A stretch of 58,453 nucleotides of DNA from an uncultured Gammaproteobacteria bacterium (GCA_947258755.1 CAMYJO010000016.1:1-58453), one strand, 5' to 3'; counted from the stretch's first letter, positions 7,546 to 16,849 are shown. The notes: generated by a model not told the origin, from the letters alone. Numbers and translations: made by a program.

Positions 7546-9048
7546 GTGGAAGTGTTTAACCTAAACATGCCTGAATCAAACAGCTGTAAGCGAAAAGATC
7601 AATTGAAAGTACGCGGATTATGGATTTTCTCATTTTTCCTTTTACTAATTTCAGTGCCTGTCTGGGCAGCTTCGCGCGGGCATGCGGATCCCATTGCACC
7701 GGTGATTCTGGGTGTCACCGGTATCCTGTTTTTCGCCGTACTGGGGAAGTTTGCCGCACGACGCTTTAACCAACCATCAGTACTCGGTGAGTTGTTGATG
7801 GGGATCGTTATCGGCAATGTTGGTTATTGGTTTGGGAACGATTTTATCGAGGTGCTACGCCAGGGGCCTGCAATCTTCGAGATGGTTGACTATGCCCTGT
7901 CAGGTGAGCCACTACCATCTGCTGCCGTACATGCGCTGGGGCAGAACGATTCGGTAACAATACTGAATATCCTGCAAGGGCCGGGTGGTGCGGCATTGAC
8001 CCAGGTGGCACAAACCGTTGATGTGTTTTCGCGCTATGGCGTAATCTTTATGTTATTTCTGATAGGACTGGAAACCAGTCTCGAAGAAATGCGCGAGGTT
8101 GGTGGTCCCTCTTTACGCGTTGCCGTCGTCGGTGTTGTGGCACCGTTTATATTGGGTTTCATGGCAGCGCGGGTATTGATGCCCGAGCTATCCATTGATG
8201 TTGACCTGTTCGTAGCGGCCACACTGGGTGCGACCAGTGTTGGTATTACCGCACGGGTCATGACCGAGTTGCGTGTCACGCATTGCCAGGAATCGCGGGT
8301 GATCCTCGGCGCCGCCATCATCGATGATATTCTCGGTCTGGTCATGTTGGCGATTGTATCCGGTATTATCGTTTCCGGTGAGTTTGAGATTGCCAGTACG
8401 TTTAGAATTATTGGTCTTGCGATGTTATTTTTATGGGTTAGTTTCAAGATTGGCCCCTACTTTCTCCGATATGTAATCAATCTGGTACGCCACCTCGACA
8501 TTGGTGAGGCCAAGATGTTTATCTCTTTCCTGTTTGTTATGGTGCTGGCTTGGACGGCCAATCTGGTCGGTCTGGCGACCATTGTCGGCGCCTTTGCGGC
8601 CGGCATGATCTTGCATGATACCTATTTCCGTCACTGGGGTGAAATACGTGAGCATCGGGTCAGTATCAAGGATTTGATCTCACCACTGGAAGTCATTCTG
8701 GTGCCGATCTTCTTTGTGTTAATGGGTGTGCAAGTTAAATTAGAGTCTATGTATGATCCGCGTGTGTTGTCTATGGCTGGCGGTTTGATCATTGCTGCTA
8801 TTATTGGGAAATTTATTAGTGGCTATTTCGCTGGTAAGGGTATTCGTTCACTGCCGGTGGGAGTTGGTATGGTGCCGCGAGGCGAGGTCGGTCTGGTGTT
8901 TGCGTCTATTGGTAAAAGTCTGGGTGTTATCAATGATGAATTATTTTCGGCATTGGTAATGATGGTCATAGTGACCACTGTATTGACGCCGCCTGCATTA
9001 AAGTTTGCATTCGCATACTGTGAGAAAAAGCAACGCATCAGTGATTGA
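7546..9048 (+). CDS. CPA2-family cation/proton antiporter
   Basis: About 500 residues: an N-terminal hydrophobic segment (residues 24-41, possibly a cleaved signal ending VWAAS) and then some 11-12 membrane helices. The Na+/H+ exchanger fold is supported by PSVLGELLMGIVIGN, FMLFLIGLETSLEE (the family's 'G.e.....l' motif), ATSVGITARVM, the ion-site helix GAAIIDDILGLVML with its double Asp, and the C-terminal GMVPRGEVGLVFASIG. These are typical of KefB/NapA-like CPA2 carriers. No RCK/TrkA-N domain is present. It exchanges Na+ or K+ for protons across the inner membrane; the ion cannot be decided. The start is GTG at 7546; ATG at 7567 (MPESNSCK) is an alternative. Confidence 0.88.
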   Translation: MEVFNLNMPESNSCKRKDQLKVRGLWIFSFFLLLISVPVWAASRGHADPIAPVILGVTGILFFAVLGKFAARRFNQPSVLGELLMGIVIGNVGYWFGNDFIEVLRQGPAIFEMVDYALSGEPLPSAAVHALGQNDSVTILNILQGPGGAALTQVAQTVDVFSRYGVIFMLFLIGLETSLEEMREVGGPSLRVAVVGVVAPFILGFMAARVLMPELSIDVDLFVAATLGATSVGITARVMTELRVTHCQESRVILGAAIIDDILGLVMLAIVSGIIVSGEFEIASTFRIIGLAMLFLWVSFKIGPYFLRYVINLVRHLDIGEAKMFISFLFVMVLAWTANLVGLATIVGAFAAGMILHDTYFRHWGEIREHRVSIKDLISPLEVILVPIFFVLMGVQVKLESMYDPRVLSMAGGLIIAAIIGKFISGYFAGKGIRSLPVGVGMVPRGEVGLVFASIGKSLGVINDELFSALVMMVIVTTVLTPPALKFAFAYCEKKQRISD

Positions 9049-9375
9049 GTCAAAGTTAATGCTTGAACTCGAATGCCGTAATCACTGTAATTGACGTTTA
9101 CTACTATAAAAAAAGTAAAGTGGCAGTAAAGTAAAGTAGTGTATGACGTTAATACTACTTGCTCCCATTGATGGCGTGCCTGATTCTGAAGTTTTTCTGT
9201 AAAAACCCGATCTTATATAGAATTTATTGTGGTAGCTGTTGTCAGAAAGCCAGGAAATATGAGTTCTACATCTATTTCATGACTTTAAACTGTCGATATT
9301 TTCCGGCAACTGTATTATTGTATGGCCAGACCGATCTGACGTGGTCATAGATTAAAGAATTCAAAGGAAGCTTAT
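9049..9375. other. Intergenic region before the FKBP gene
   Basis: AT-rich stretch of 327 bases with no convincing gene. A short ORF at 9159-9350 lacks a ribosome-binding site and protein-like composition. The FKBP ribosome-binding site (AAAGGAAG at about 9361-9368) lies at its right end. Confidence 0.4.
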
Positions 9376-10089
9376 ATGTTAGCGAAAATCAAAACCATTA
9401 CCGTGATATCTCTGCTATGTAGCTGTAGCTTGCCAGTGCTGGCAAAAGAAGATCCCAAGGGGCTCAAGGACAATGCCAGTTATAGCATAGGCGTTAATCT
9501 TGGCAGGCAGCTTGGCAAGAGCAAAGATGATATCAATCTCGACAAGTTTATTGAAGGACTGCAGGATTCGTTTTCTGGCAAGAAGACCAAGCTCAGTGAT
9601 GAGGAAATGAAAAAAGCATTACTGGCTTTCCGAGAGGTTCAGCAAAAAAGGCAGCAGGAAAAACAACAGATGCTGTCAAAAAAGAACGCAGAAGAAGGTG
9701 CCGCTTATCTTGCTAAAAACAAAAAAAAGAAGGGTGTGACTACATTGCCAAGTGGGCTGCAATATGAAGTGATTAAAGCAGGCAAGGGTCCTAGTCCAAA
9801 GGCATCCGATACGGTTGTGACCCATTACCATGGTACACTGGTCGATGGTACGGTCTTCGATAGCTCCGTTGACCGCGGTCAACCTGCCACATTCCCGGTG
9901 TCCGGTGTCATAAAAGGATGGACAGAAGCGCTGCAAAAAATGAAAGTTGGCAGCAAGTGGAAATTGGCTGTACCGGCAGCGCTCGCTTATGGTGACAGGT
10001 CGGCAGGTGGCAAAATCGGTCCGGGCTCGGTCTTGGTGTTCGATGTTGAATTACTCGAAATTAAAGATCCATCTCAACATAAACATTAA
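9376..10089 (+). CDS. FKBP-type peptidyl-prolyl isomerase, periplasmic (Mip/FkpA/FklB-like)
   Basis: 237-residue two-domain isomerase. A signal peptide (KTITVISLLCSCSLPVLA, cleavage near residue 23) sends it to the periplasm; LCSC could alternatively be a lipobox. Residues 30-120 are the dimerising helical FKBP_N domain (ASYSIGVNLGRQLG; a long Lys/Gln-rich helix around 80-115). Residues 130-232 are the FKBP domain with TLPSGLQYEVIKAGKG, VVTHYHGTLVDGTVFDSS, FPVSGVIKGWTEALQKM and ALAYGDRS...IGPGSVLVFDVELL, retaining the aromatic active-site residues. It catalyses cis-trans isomerisation of prolyl bonds in exported proteins. Monocistronic, with its own terminator. Confidence 0.93.
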   Translation: MLAKIKTITVISLLCSCSLPVLAKEDPKGLKDNASYSIGVNLGRQLGKSKDDINLDKFIEGLQDSFSGKKTKLSDEEMKKALLAFREVQQKRQQEKQQMLSKKNAEEGAAYLAKNKKKKGVTTLPSGLQYEVIKAGKGPSPKASDTVVTHYHGTLVDGTVFDSSVDRGQPATFPVSGVIKGWTEALQKMKVGSKWKLAVPAALAYGDRSAGGKIGPGSVLVFDVELLEIKDPSQHKH

Positions 10090-10157
10090 CGTGAAGGATT
10101 GGCAAACAACTGCTGACGGTTGTTTGCTGGTTCTGACGATGTATATTAATTACAGAT

Positions 10158-10186
10158 ATGCCCGCATTTACTGCGGGCATTTTTGT
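10158..10186 (+). terminator. Rho-independent terminator after FKBP gene
   Basis: Perfect 9-bp stem ATGCCCGCA (10158-10166) / TGCGGGCAT (10172-10180) with a 5-base loop, then a T-rich run. It also sits downstream of the convergent hydrogenase operon and may serve both directions. Confidence 0.9.
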
Positions 10187-10216
10187 TTATAGTAACCACA
10201 CAGTCAGACTGTTTTA

Positions 10217-10690
10217 TTACCTCGCCAGGGATTGTTGAAACTCACGTATTGCTTGTTGCAGGGCAGGTCCTGTAATTTGTGAAAGCTCGTCGGCATTCTG
10301 GGTTGCATCGGTCACGCTAATGCCGAATATGGCAATGTTGTTAGGCAATTGCCCGAGTGCTTTGGTGAGTTTGAGAGCATCAGAAACATTGAAACCATGA
10401 CTGGATGAATGCTTGCCCGCACAGAGCTGCAACTCATGCATTCCCAAGGCTATAATCTGTCCGGCCTCCTGCCCTGTTATGACGGCATCAATGATGACCG
10501 CGCTATCACAATCACGCAGTAATTCTGTCAGTTGTGCAGGGTTGCGACAGTTTTGTATGTCGATGTCGTCAGGCCAATGCATGTTTTTAAGATGATCACA
10601 GAGTAACCAGCCGAGCCTGTCGACACCATGGTGTGAGCCGATACCAATTACACGGACGATATTATTATGTTCAGGCAACTGTTTATTCAC
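10217..10690 (-). CDS. Hydrogenase maturation endopeptidase for the group 3b enzyme (HoxW/HycI-like, M52)
   Basis: 157 residues. N-terminal VIGIGSHHGVDRLGWLLCDHL replaces the usual G.GN...gDDG.G motif: Asp of the metal site is kept (GVDRLG) but the GN and the double Asp are changed, as in proteases of cytosolic NAD(P)-linked hydrogenases. The second metal ligand is in AVIIDAVITG and the conserved His in SSHGFNVSDALKL. It should cleave the large subunit encoded just upstream after His423. The start overlaps the end of the large-subunit gene by 8 bases, so it is the last gene of the hyd operon. Confidence 0.85.
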   Translation of the reverse strand: MNKQLPEHNNIVRVIGIGSHHGVDRLGWLLCDHLKNMHWPDDIDIQNCRNPAQLTELLRDCDSAVIIDAVITGQEAGQIIALGMHELQLCAGKHSSSHGFNVSDALKLTKALGQLPNNIAIFGISVTDATQNADELSQITGPALQQAIREFQQSLAR

Positions 10691-11981
10691 TGTGTACGTT
10701 CAGGCGTAGGAAGTGTGTGGCGCAGGATATGCATGGGTCATAGTTGCGGATCACGGTCTCGGCATGCAGGCGTATTGCATCTTCATCCTTATCCAGGCCG
10801 AATGCCTGCAGGGATTGTTTGATGTCCTGCTCGATGCGGCCCTGATTCTGGCTAGTGGGTGGGACAATTCTCGCACCACAAACCAGGCCGTGTTCGTCCA
10901 GCTCGTATCGGTGCCATAACAAGCCACGTGGTGCCTCGGTGGCGGCGATGGCGATTCCAGATCTGGGTTTGCAGGCAACTGCAGCCTGTTGTGGCATTGT
11001 ATAATTTTCCAATAGTCGGATTGCCTCATCAATAACCAGCCATATTTCCGCCGCACGCGCGATGATGCTGTGAAACATATTATCGCTCGGAAAGTGGATA
11101 TCCAGCTCGTCGAGCAAGGTTTGTAATGCCGGCGGTAGCCGGTCATGGTTCAGGTTCATGCGTGCCAGTGGTCCGACCAGGTAGACTTGTTCATCGAGTA
11201 GAGAATACAGGGCGGTAGAATGGGCTATCTGGAATTCGCGAAAATGATCGTCGTACTCGTTAACATCAATATCCAAACCCGCGCTGGATATAATGCGGCC
11301 CTTGTTCATCGGGTATTCATGCTCATGGCGTAACGCGACACTGACGAAATGCTGATGGTCATCGGCGATGGGTAGTGCCGCAGTCCAGCGCAAGAGCTCG
11401 GTAGCATCCTCACGGGCATCTAGCAGGCGTTGGTGGATTGCATTAACGCTGTTAACATCAGGGGCATGGTAGAAGCCACCGCAACGGGCGCCAACGGGAT
11501 GCACTGATCGTGCGCCGAATAATGCGATCAAGTCGTTGCCGAGTGCTTGCAGGCGCAGGCCGCGACGTACCTCGGTGGCATGTTGTGCGGCCATCTCGGC
11601 GACATTGTTAAAACCGAGGAAGTCCGGTGCCGCCAGTAAATGAATATGTAAGGCATGGCTCTGTAACCATTCGCCGCAATAAAATACCCGGCGCATATCA
11701 CGTATCCATGGCGTGACGTCGGTATCGAACAGTGCTTCAAACGCATGTACCGCCGTCATCTGGTAAGCGACCGGGCAAATACCGCAGATGCGCGCAACCA
11801 TGTCGATGACCTGGTCTGTTTCGCGCCGCTCCAGGAATTTTTCAAACAGACGCGGGGGTTCAAAGATGGTCAACTTCAGATCTTCAATTATGCCGTTCCT
11901 AATATGCAGGTCGAGGGCGCCTTCACCCTCGACGCGCGCCAGCACCGGGACATGGATGGAGATGTTGCGTTGCTCCGTCAT
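10683..11981 (-). CDS. hydA: NiFe hydrogenase large (alpha) subunit, group 3b
   Basis: 432-residue catalytic subunit that carries the NiFe site and splits or makes H2 in the cytoplasm. The proximal ligands are in RICGICP (Cys66, Cys69) and the distal ones in DPCISCATH (Cys417, Cys420). The nine residues after His423 (FLRLNVHSE) form the short peptide expected to be removed by the maturation protease. The N-terminal LARVEGEGALDLHI is the conserved L0-like motif. Length and motifs fit the NADP-linked sulfhydrogenase type (HydA of the hydBGDA set, group 3b), rather than the longer group 1 enzymes. ATGA overlap with the small-subunit gene. Confidence 0.95.
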   Translation of the reverse strand: MTEQRNISIHVPVLARVEGEGALDLHIRNGIIEDLKLTIFEPPRLFEKFLERRETDQVIDMVARICGICPVAYQMTAVHAFEALFDTDVTPWIRDMRRVFYCGEWLQSHALHIHLLAAPDFLGFNNVAEMAAQHATEVRRGLRLQALGNDLIALFGARSVHPVGARCGGFYHAPDVNSVNAIHQRLLDAREDATELLRWTAALPIADDHQHFVSVALRHEHEYPMNKGRIISSAGLDIDVNEYDDHFREFQIAHSTALYSLLDEQVYLVGPLARMNLNHDRLPPALQTLLDELDIHFPSDNMFHSIIARAAEIWLVIDEAIRLLENYTMPQQAAVACKPRSGIAIAATEAPRGLLWHRYELDEHGLVCGARIVPPTSQNQGRIEQDIKQSLQAFGLDKDEDAIRLHAETVIRNYDPCISCATHFLRLNVHSE

Positions 11982-12763
11982 GACTTCTTGTTCCCTATCG
12001 GGCTGATTTGAAAGGCAGCTTCGTTGCTGTAAATAGCATGAAAACGATTATGTATTTGTTCGGGTAACAGGCCGATGCCCTCGAATCGCCGCGCCAGTGC
12101 TTCGCCATTGATGTTTTCCGCCGGCCCATAACAGGCATAGCAATCGCGGCCGAATGATGGGCATAGTGCACCACAGCCGGTACGTGTCAATGGGCCCATG
12201 CAGGGACTGCCTTTTGTGACCATTACACAGGCCTGTTGCTGGCGCTTGCATTGCATGCAAAGTTTATCGGTTTCCTCGAACGGTAATGCGCCTAGTGACA
12301 GGTTGTTTATCAGGCCAATGAGTTGTTGTTTGTTGATCGGGCAACCCCAGAGTTCAAAGTCCACAGCTACATGTTCACGTATGGGTGATGCCTTATCCAG
12401 TGTGTCGATATGTTCGGGGTTCGTGTAAATAGCCTGAACCCAGTCATCGGTCTTTGCTATGTTACGCAAGGCCTGTAATCCTCCCGCGGTTGCACAGGCG
12501 CCGATGGTAATCAGGTAGTGACTGTGCTCGCGGATATTGCGGATGCGCTGGGCATCCTTGGCAGTTGAGATGCTGCCTTCGACAAAGGCAATGTCGATAT
12601 CTTGCGCTGTATCCATCATGCCGGCCTCGGCAAAGAAAATGATGTCGAGCTGCTGACTGAAGCTCAGCAGGTCCTCTCCCAGGTTGAGGAAGGCCAGTTG
12701 GCAACCATCGCAGGAACTGAACTTATGCACGGCGACGCGCGGCCGTTGCAGCAGATCTCCCAT
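11978..12763 (-). CDS. hydD: NiFe hydrogenase small (delta) subunit, group 3b
   Basis: 261-residue electron-transfer subunit with no Tat signal, so it is cytoplasmic. Cysteine ligands for [4Fe-4S] clusters are visible: SSCDGCQ (Cys18, Cys21), TIGACATAGG, ELWGCPI, and a C-terminal set in LCMQCKRQQQACVM, GSPCMGPLTRTGCGALCPSFGRDCYACYG. The ATG at 12763 (MGDLLQRP) is one base after the gamma-subunit stop. The longer frame to 12877 is a shadow of the gamma gene. It passes electrons between the NiFe site and the flavin subunit. Confidence 0.95.
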   Translation of the reverse strand: MGDLLQRPRVAVHKFSSCDGCQLAFLNLGEDLLSFSQQLDIIFFAEAGMMDTAQDIDIAFVEGSISTAKDAQRIRNIREHSHYLITIGACATAGGLQALRNIAKTDDWVQAIYTNPEHIDTLDKASPIREHVAVDFELWGCPINKQQLIGLINNLSLGALPFEETDKLCMQCKRQQQACVMVTKGSPCMGPLTRTGCGALCPSFGRDCYACYGPAENINGEALARRFEGIGLLPEQIHNRFHAIYSNEAAFQISPIGNKKS

Positions 12764-12764
12764 A

Positions 12765-13598
12765 TCAGATATTCCTCCTGGGCAATCGGTCTTGTACATC
12801 GGCATAACTGAACACGGGCCCGTCTTTGCAGATAAAATCCGGGCCATATTGGCAATGGCCGCACAGACCAACGGCACATTGCATGTTACGTTCCATGCTA
12901 AGCCAAATGTTTTGTGCTGAGGCCCGTTTCTCCAGCAGTTGTTTTGCCGTTGCCAGCATCATCATCTCCGGACCGCACATCATGGTCGCTGCCTGGCTGA
13001 CGTCGAGGTCTAGTTGCGGTAGCAACTCTGTTACCAGGCCTACATGCCATGGCCAGCCATGACTGGCGACGTCTGCGGCCAGTAGTACCTGGGTATTGTC
13101 CAGTTGCATCCATTCCTTGTAGCGCTCACGCCAGATCAGGTCTTCGCTATGTTTGACGCCCTGGATAATGGCCATGCGGCCAAACTGCTGTCGCCTGCGC
13201 ATGATGTAATTAATAATGGAAACAGATGGGGCGCAACCGAGACCGCCAGTGACTACAAGGATATCGCGATGTTGTAGTGATGCTAACGGCCAGCCGCGGC
13301 CGAATGGGCCGCGAATTCCCAGGCGATCACCAGGTTTGAGTTTTTCCAGGACCCGCGTGACACGGCCAACCGTACGTATCGTATGAATAACTTCATCGGT
13401 CGATTGTGGGTCGGAGACAATCGATATCGGTACTTCGCCAATGCCAAAGACATACAGCATATTAAATTGTCCGGGCTGGAAACGATACTGTTGGTTCAGC
13501 TCATCATCACTAAAGCGCAGCCCCAGTGAGAAAATAGTATCGGATTCCTGTGTGCGTCTGACCACGATGGCTTCGTGCGGTGTCTGCCTGTCAAACAT
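12765..13598 (-). CDS. hydG: Hydrogenase gamma subunit, FAD/NAD(P)-binding
   Basis: 277-residue ferredoxin-NADP reductase-like subunit that passes electrons between the iron-sulfur chain and NAD(P)H. FAD domain: [18 protein letters not shown] and EVPISIVS (where reductases have R-x-Y/F-S). NAD(P) domain: [18 protein letters not shown] and [12 protein letters not shown]. The C-terminal [2Fe-2S] motif is [25 protein letters not shown], shown here only by its Cys pattern (C-x4-C-x2-C-x8-C). The ATG at 13598 is favoured over 13604 because GAGGAA lies about 7-8 bases upstream of it. The start overlaps the beta-subunit end by 8 bases. Confidence 0.93.
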   Translation of the reverse strand: MFDRQTPHEAIVVRRTQESDTIFSLGLRFSDDELNQQYRFQPGQFNMLYVFGIGEVPISIVSDPQSTDEVIHTIRTVGRVTRVLEKLKPGDRLGIRGPFGRGWPLASLQHRDILVVTGGLGCAPSVSIINYIMRRRQQFGRMAIIQGVKHSEDLIWRERYKEWMQLDNTQVLLAADVASHGWPWHVGLVTELLPQLDLDVSQAATMMCGPEMMMLATAKQLLEKRASAQNIWLSMERNMQCAVGLCGHCQYGPDFICKDGPVFSYADVQDRLPRRNI

Positions 13599-14700
13599 TG
13601 TCATATTCCTCGGCCAGGGCATGCAGCTCTTCGGTCACATCAATGCCAACCGGGCACCAGGTGATACAGCGTCCGCAACCGACACAACCACTGCGGCCAT
13701 ATTGCTCGAACCAGCCAGAGAACTTATGCGTCAACCATTGCCGATAGCGAAAGCGGGTCTCGTTGTGAATGACCATGCCATGGATATAACTATGGCCATG
13801 GCTGAAGCAGGAATCCCATTGGCGGATATGTGCTGAGCTCATGCTGTTGGCGGCGGGCTCATCATGCTGGCTGTGACAAAAACAACTGGGACAAACCGCC
13901 GTACAGTTACCACAAGACAGGCAGCGCTCGGCGATCTGCTGCCAGCGCCCTGAGCCCTGTAGATTTTTCAATGCCTGTTCGAGGTTGCCTTCCGGTAAAT
14001 GTTTTGTTTGTTGCTCGATAGCACGCAAATTTGCATGCTTGATTTCGTCCTGTTGTGAGTTTGTTAATGCTTCAAGCTGGAGTTGTTGGCAGATTTTTTC
14101 ACCCATCGGGCTTGCACTGCGAACCGCAAAACCGTCATCCAGTTCGTCCAATAACAGGTCGTAGTCCTGCTTGACCTCGGGGCCATCACCGCTGGAGTGG
14201 CAGAAACAATTTGCAGACGGGTGCGTGCAATTGACGGCGATCAGGATCAACTGTTGGCGGCGACGGGCATAGGCGCTGTCTTGTTCAAGGCCATCAAGAA
14301 AATGCTGATCCTGTAATGCCAGTGCAGCAAGATCGCAGGCGCGTACACCAATGACGGCGGTGAGTGGGGGCTCCTGCTTTGAATTGGAGAATTGCAAGTT
14401 ACCCTCGCTATCACGTTCGCTGCGCCACAGTATTTCCTGTGGCACGAACACCAATGGCTTTAGTGCCTGGGCGCCATTAGCCCAGGCAAACCAGCGTGAT
14501 TCTGTTGAGGTGCTGAGCCGATAGTGGCCGGGTCCCTGATGGTCATGAACCTGTTGTGGCAATTGTGTCGATGAAGTGAGCGTGGTGTAGTGGATACTGT
14601 CATCCATTACCGTTGGGCCTACGCAATGTGCGCCAAGCTTGTGTAAGGCTGTAAGCAAGGTATCAAAGTGATCACGTAACAGAAAGCCGCGGAATGACAT
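13591..14700 (-). CDS. hydB: Hydrogenase beta subunit, 4Fe-4S dicluster protein
   Basis: 369-residue first gene of the hydrogenase operon. The N-terminal two thirds resemble the HydB/anaerobic sulfite reductase A (AsrA) family, with a Cys cluster [14 protein letters not shown]. The C-terminal part has two [4Fe-4S] ferredoxin motifs: [17 protein letters not shown] and [15 protein letters not shown]. In the archaeal sulfhydrogenase this subunit and the gamma subunit were linked to sulfur/polysulfide reduction activity. Here that activity is only inferred. ATG at 14700 ([11 protein letters not shown]) is chosen; ATG at 14718 would add six residues. Confidence 0.92.
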   Translation of the reverse strand: MSFRGFLLRDHFDTLLTALHKLGAHCVGPTVMDDSIHYTTLTSSTQLPQQVHDHQGPGHYRLSTSTESRWFAWANGAQALKPLVFVPQEILWRSERDSEGNLQFSNSKQEPPLTAVIGVRACDLAALALQDQHFLDGLEQDSAYARRRQQLILIAVNCTHPSANCFCHSSGDGPEVKQDYDLLLDELDDGFAVRSASPMGEKICQQLQLEALTNSQQDEIKHANLRAIEQQTKHLPEGNLEQALKNLQGSGRWQQIAERCLSCGNCTAVCPSCFCHSQHDEPAANSMSSAHIRQWDSCFSHGHSYIHGMVIHNETRFRYRQWLTHKFSGWFEQYGRSGCVGCGRCITWCPVGIDVTEELHALAEEYDNV

Positions 14701-15183
14701 GGCTGGAAAAGTCCTCAATTAGCGCTGATTTTATTAAAGCATAACGTCTATGGCTTGAGAAGATTTTTTGCCTCGGATAGTGTCACTTAATGATGTTGTG
14801 ATTTGCCTATGGTGCTTAGCCGTTTTTTTTTAGATATACAACTATGCTGCTAGAATGGCGTCGCTCATTATAGGCACGATCTGGGCTTGAAATCGGTGCG
14901 GATTGCACCCAAGTAATGGTGCAGGGATTCCTTGGGCTGTTTCCTGGCGCGTTATCGCCATATTACTGAGGTCACCCATAAAACATTAATATAAATAATG
15001 ATTTATAGATAAGCGGAGTTAATGCCTGGCGGGTTTTAGCACTAAAATGTGAAATGGGTCAAAGCTCGCAGTAAAATGCAAAAAAGTACTTTAAAAGTCC
15101 CTGGTTTGTCCGATATAGTATATGAACTGTTAAACATTGTGACTTGCCCTTATTAGAATTATTGATAGGAATGTATTAATTTT
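14701..15183. other. Long intergenic region with several hairpins, upstream of hydrogenase operon
   Basis: 483 bases between the divergent hydB and YcbK-like genes, so it must hold both promoters. Between 14895 and 14959 several pairings are possible: GGTGC/GCACC (14895-14909), CCCAAG/CTTGGG (14908-14913 with 14931-14936) and GGCG/CGCC (14946-14959). These could be part of a leader RNA or protein-binding sites. No known riboswitch family was recognised and no sigma-54 element was found. Confidence 0.4.
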
Positions 15184-15753
15184 ATGAAAAAGCCACTAGA
15201 AGATAAGCATTTGGTCAGTCGTAGGGGGTTTTTAGGTACTTTAGTTGGGGTTTCTGGTGGGCTGCTAATGCCTGCGGCCTTTGCTGCGCCAACCAATCCG
15301 GTCGATCGAGTACTTTCCTTTTATAATACCCATACCGGTGAGAAACTGACCACGACCTACTGGGCAGAAGGGCAATATCAACAGGATAGCCTGAAGGAAA
15401 TCGGCTGGTTATTACGTGATCATCGCGCCGAGCAGGCCCATGCGATCGATCCGCAATTGTTGGATACCATTCATGCATTACAGTCCTGTATCGAAAAGCC
15501 GAATTGTGATTTCCATATCATCTCTGGTTACCGTTCACCCAAGACCAATGCCAAGTTACGCAGTAAGTCCTCCGGTGTCGCCAAGAAAAGCTTCCATATG
15601 CGCGGCAAGGCCATCGACATAAGGGTACCGGGAGTTGATATTGCCCGTGTGCGCAAGGCGGCTGTGTCGCTGAAGGCCGGTGGTGTTGGCTATTACCCTC
15701 GATCAAACTTTATCCATCTGGATACCGGTAGGCCAAGGGCCTGGGGTAGTTAA
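15184..15753 (+). CDS. YcbK-family (DUF882/M15-like) murein peptidase, Tat-exported
   Basis: 189 residues. The N terminus has a twin-arginine signal (SRRGFLGTLVG, then a hydrophobic stretch and AFAA). The mature domain carries the metallopeptidase M15/DUF882 motifs ISGYRSPKTNAKLR, SFHMRGKAIDIR (zinc His and Asp) and SNFIHLDTGRPR (second His). Such proteins are thought to trim peptidoglycan cross-links in the periplasm (YcbK/MepK in E. coli). A ribosome-binding site (AGGAATG) lies about 10-16 bases before the ATG. It is usually found beside an L,D-transpeptidase gene, which is not present here. Confidence 0.88.
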   Translation: MKKPLEDKHLVSRRGFLGTLVGVSGGLLMPAAFAAPTNPVDRVLSFYNTHTGEKLTTTYWAEGQYQQDSLKEIGWLLRDHRAEQAHAIDPQLLDTIHALQSCIEKPNCDFHIISGYRSPKTNAKLRSKSSGVAKKSFHMRGKAIDIRVPGVDIARVRKAAVSLKAGGVGYYPRSNFIHLDTGRPRAWGS

Positions 15754-15920
15754 CGGGCCTGCATGATCCCCCTGTTTAGTATTGTTAAGCTGCCTGCGTG
15801 TGATCTGCAAGCAGTACCCGTCTGCTTGATTTAGCCACTCTATACATCAACTTATTCTCGCTCCAGCGACCCGGTTGCTCGTTGTATACGTATTAGCGTT
15901 TTTGAAATAAATCTATTAAC

Positions 15921-16169
15921 ATGGTCCATCTTTGCTTACGGGTCGCCATGATGGTCGATAGATTAAAGGTAGAACATTGTGTGGAAAGCCTGTGTCAGGA
16001 TGGTTGTGCGGCCGTCAATGCGACTATCAATGCGCTGGAAAAGGATCTCGATAGCATCGCCTTGCCCGGTTTGCAGTACGCTGACAAGGCGCAGGTATTA
16101 AAGGAATTACAGGACATCATGTCCATCTACGATCAGCCCTGCGAGATCAATTCGCGGCCCGTCAAATAG
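15921..16169 (+). CDS. Small hypothetical protein
   Basis: 82 residues from ATG 15921, or 73 from ATG 15948 (MMVDRLKVEH). Helical, with cysteines in HCVESLCQDGC and YDQPC. I do not recognise a family. The spacing of the Cys residues could allow metal or disulfide chemistry but nothing proves it. It is convergent with the yrfG-like gene, with only two bases between stops. Protein-like composition supports a real gene. Confidence 0.6.
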   Translation: MVHLCLRVAMMVDRLKVEHCVESLCQDGCAAVNATINALEKDLDSIALPGLQYADKAQVLKELQDIMSIYDQPCEINSRPVK

Positions 16170-16171
16170 CA

Positions 16172-16849
16172 TCAAGTCCCGGAGTTGTCTGCTGCGGGCA
16201 TGATTTCAAGAAAACTGTGTATGGCCGGAAATTCAAGGATATCTCTGGCGGGTTCCTTGCTGTCCGGTTTATAGACAGCGCACAGGTGTTTGATACCATA
16301 GTGTTCCGCAGAACGTAATACCGACAGGCTGTCATCGACTAGTAGCGTCTTCTGGTCGTTAAAGGGTTCTTTGCGCTGCAAGCGTTGCCAAAATTCCGGT
16401 TGTTCCTTGGGTATGCCAAAATCATGTGAGCAAATCAGCTTATCGAAATGACCGGCCAGTTGTGTGCGGTTCATTTTCAATGACAGGCTCTTGCCATGAG
16501 CATTGGTGACCAGGACAACACGTTTATTGGCATTGCGTACCGCATCCAGAAAATCGATAACGTGTGGGTGTATGGCGATCAGGTGGTCAATTTCCTCTTT
16601 TAATACAGCGATATCAAGGCCGAGTTCATTGCTCCAATAATCAATGCAATACCATTGTATGGTACCCTCGATCTTGCGGTAACGCGGCATGAGTTCCTGT
16701 TTGGCTTCCTCAACACTGATGTCATTGGCCTGGGCATAGCGTAGTGGTACATGTTCGAGCCAGAAATAATTATCAAAATGCAGATCCAGCAGGGTGCCGT
16801 CCATGTCCAAAAAGACGCTGTCGATATGTAACCAGTCAAATTTCATCAT
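16172..16849 (-). CDS. yrfG: HAD-family GMP/IMP nucleotidase YrfG
   Basis: 225-residue HAD phosphatase. Motif I is VFLDMDGTLLDLHFDNYFW (nucleophile Asp15, acid Asp17), motif II VVLVTNAHGK, motif III Lys in GIPKEQPEFW, and motif IV LLVDDSLSVLRSA. The D-G-T-L-L-D-L-x-F-D-N-x-F-W signature and the length match YrfG, which dephosphorylates GMP and IMP. In enterobacteria yrfG lies near nudE, as it does here (nudE at 17727), which supports the assignment. Confidence 0.9.
   Translation of the reverse strand: MMKFDWLHIDSVFLDMDGTLLDLHFDNYFWLEHVPLRYAQANDISVEEAKQELMPRYRKIEGTIQWYCIDYWSNELGLDIAVLKEEIDHLIAIHPHVIDFLDAVRNANKRVVLVTNAHGKSLSLKMNRTQLAGHFDKLICSHDFGIPKEQPEFWQRLQRKEPFNDQKTLLVDDSLSVLRSAEHYGIKHLCAVYKPDSKEPARDILEFPAIHSFLEIMPAADNSGT

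Noticed and set aside
8034-8447. Antisense ORFs over the antiporter and other genes
   Set aside because: They are frame shadows: Arg/Ser/Pro-rich, without ribosome-binding sites, and the opposite strand encodes clear protein families.
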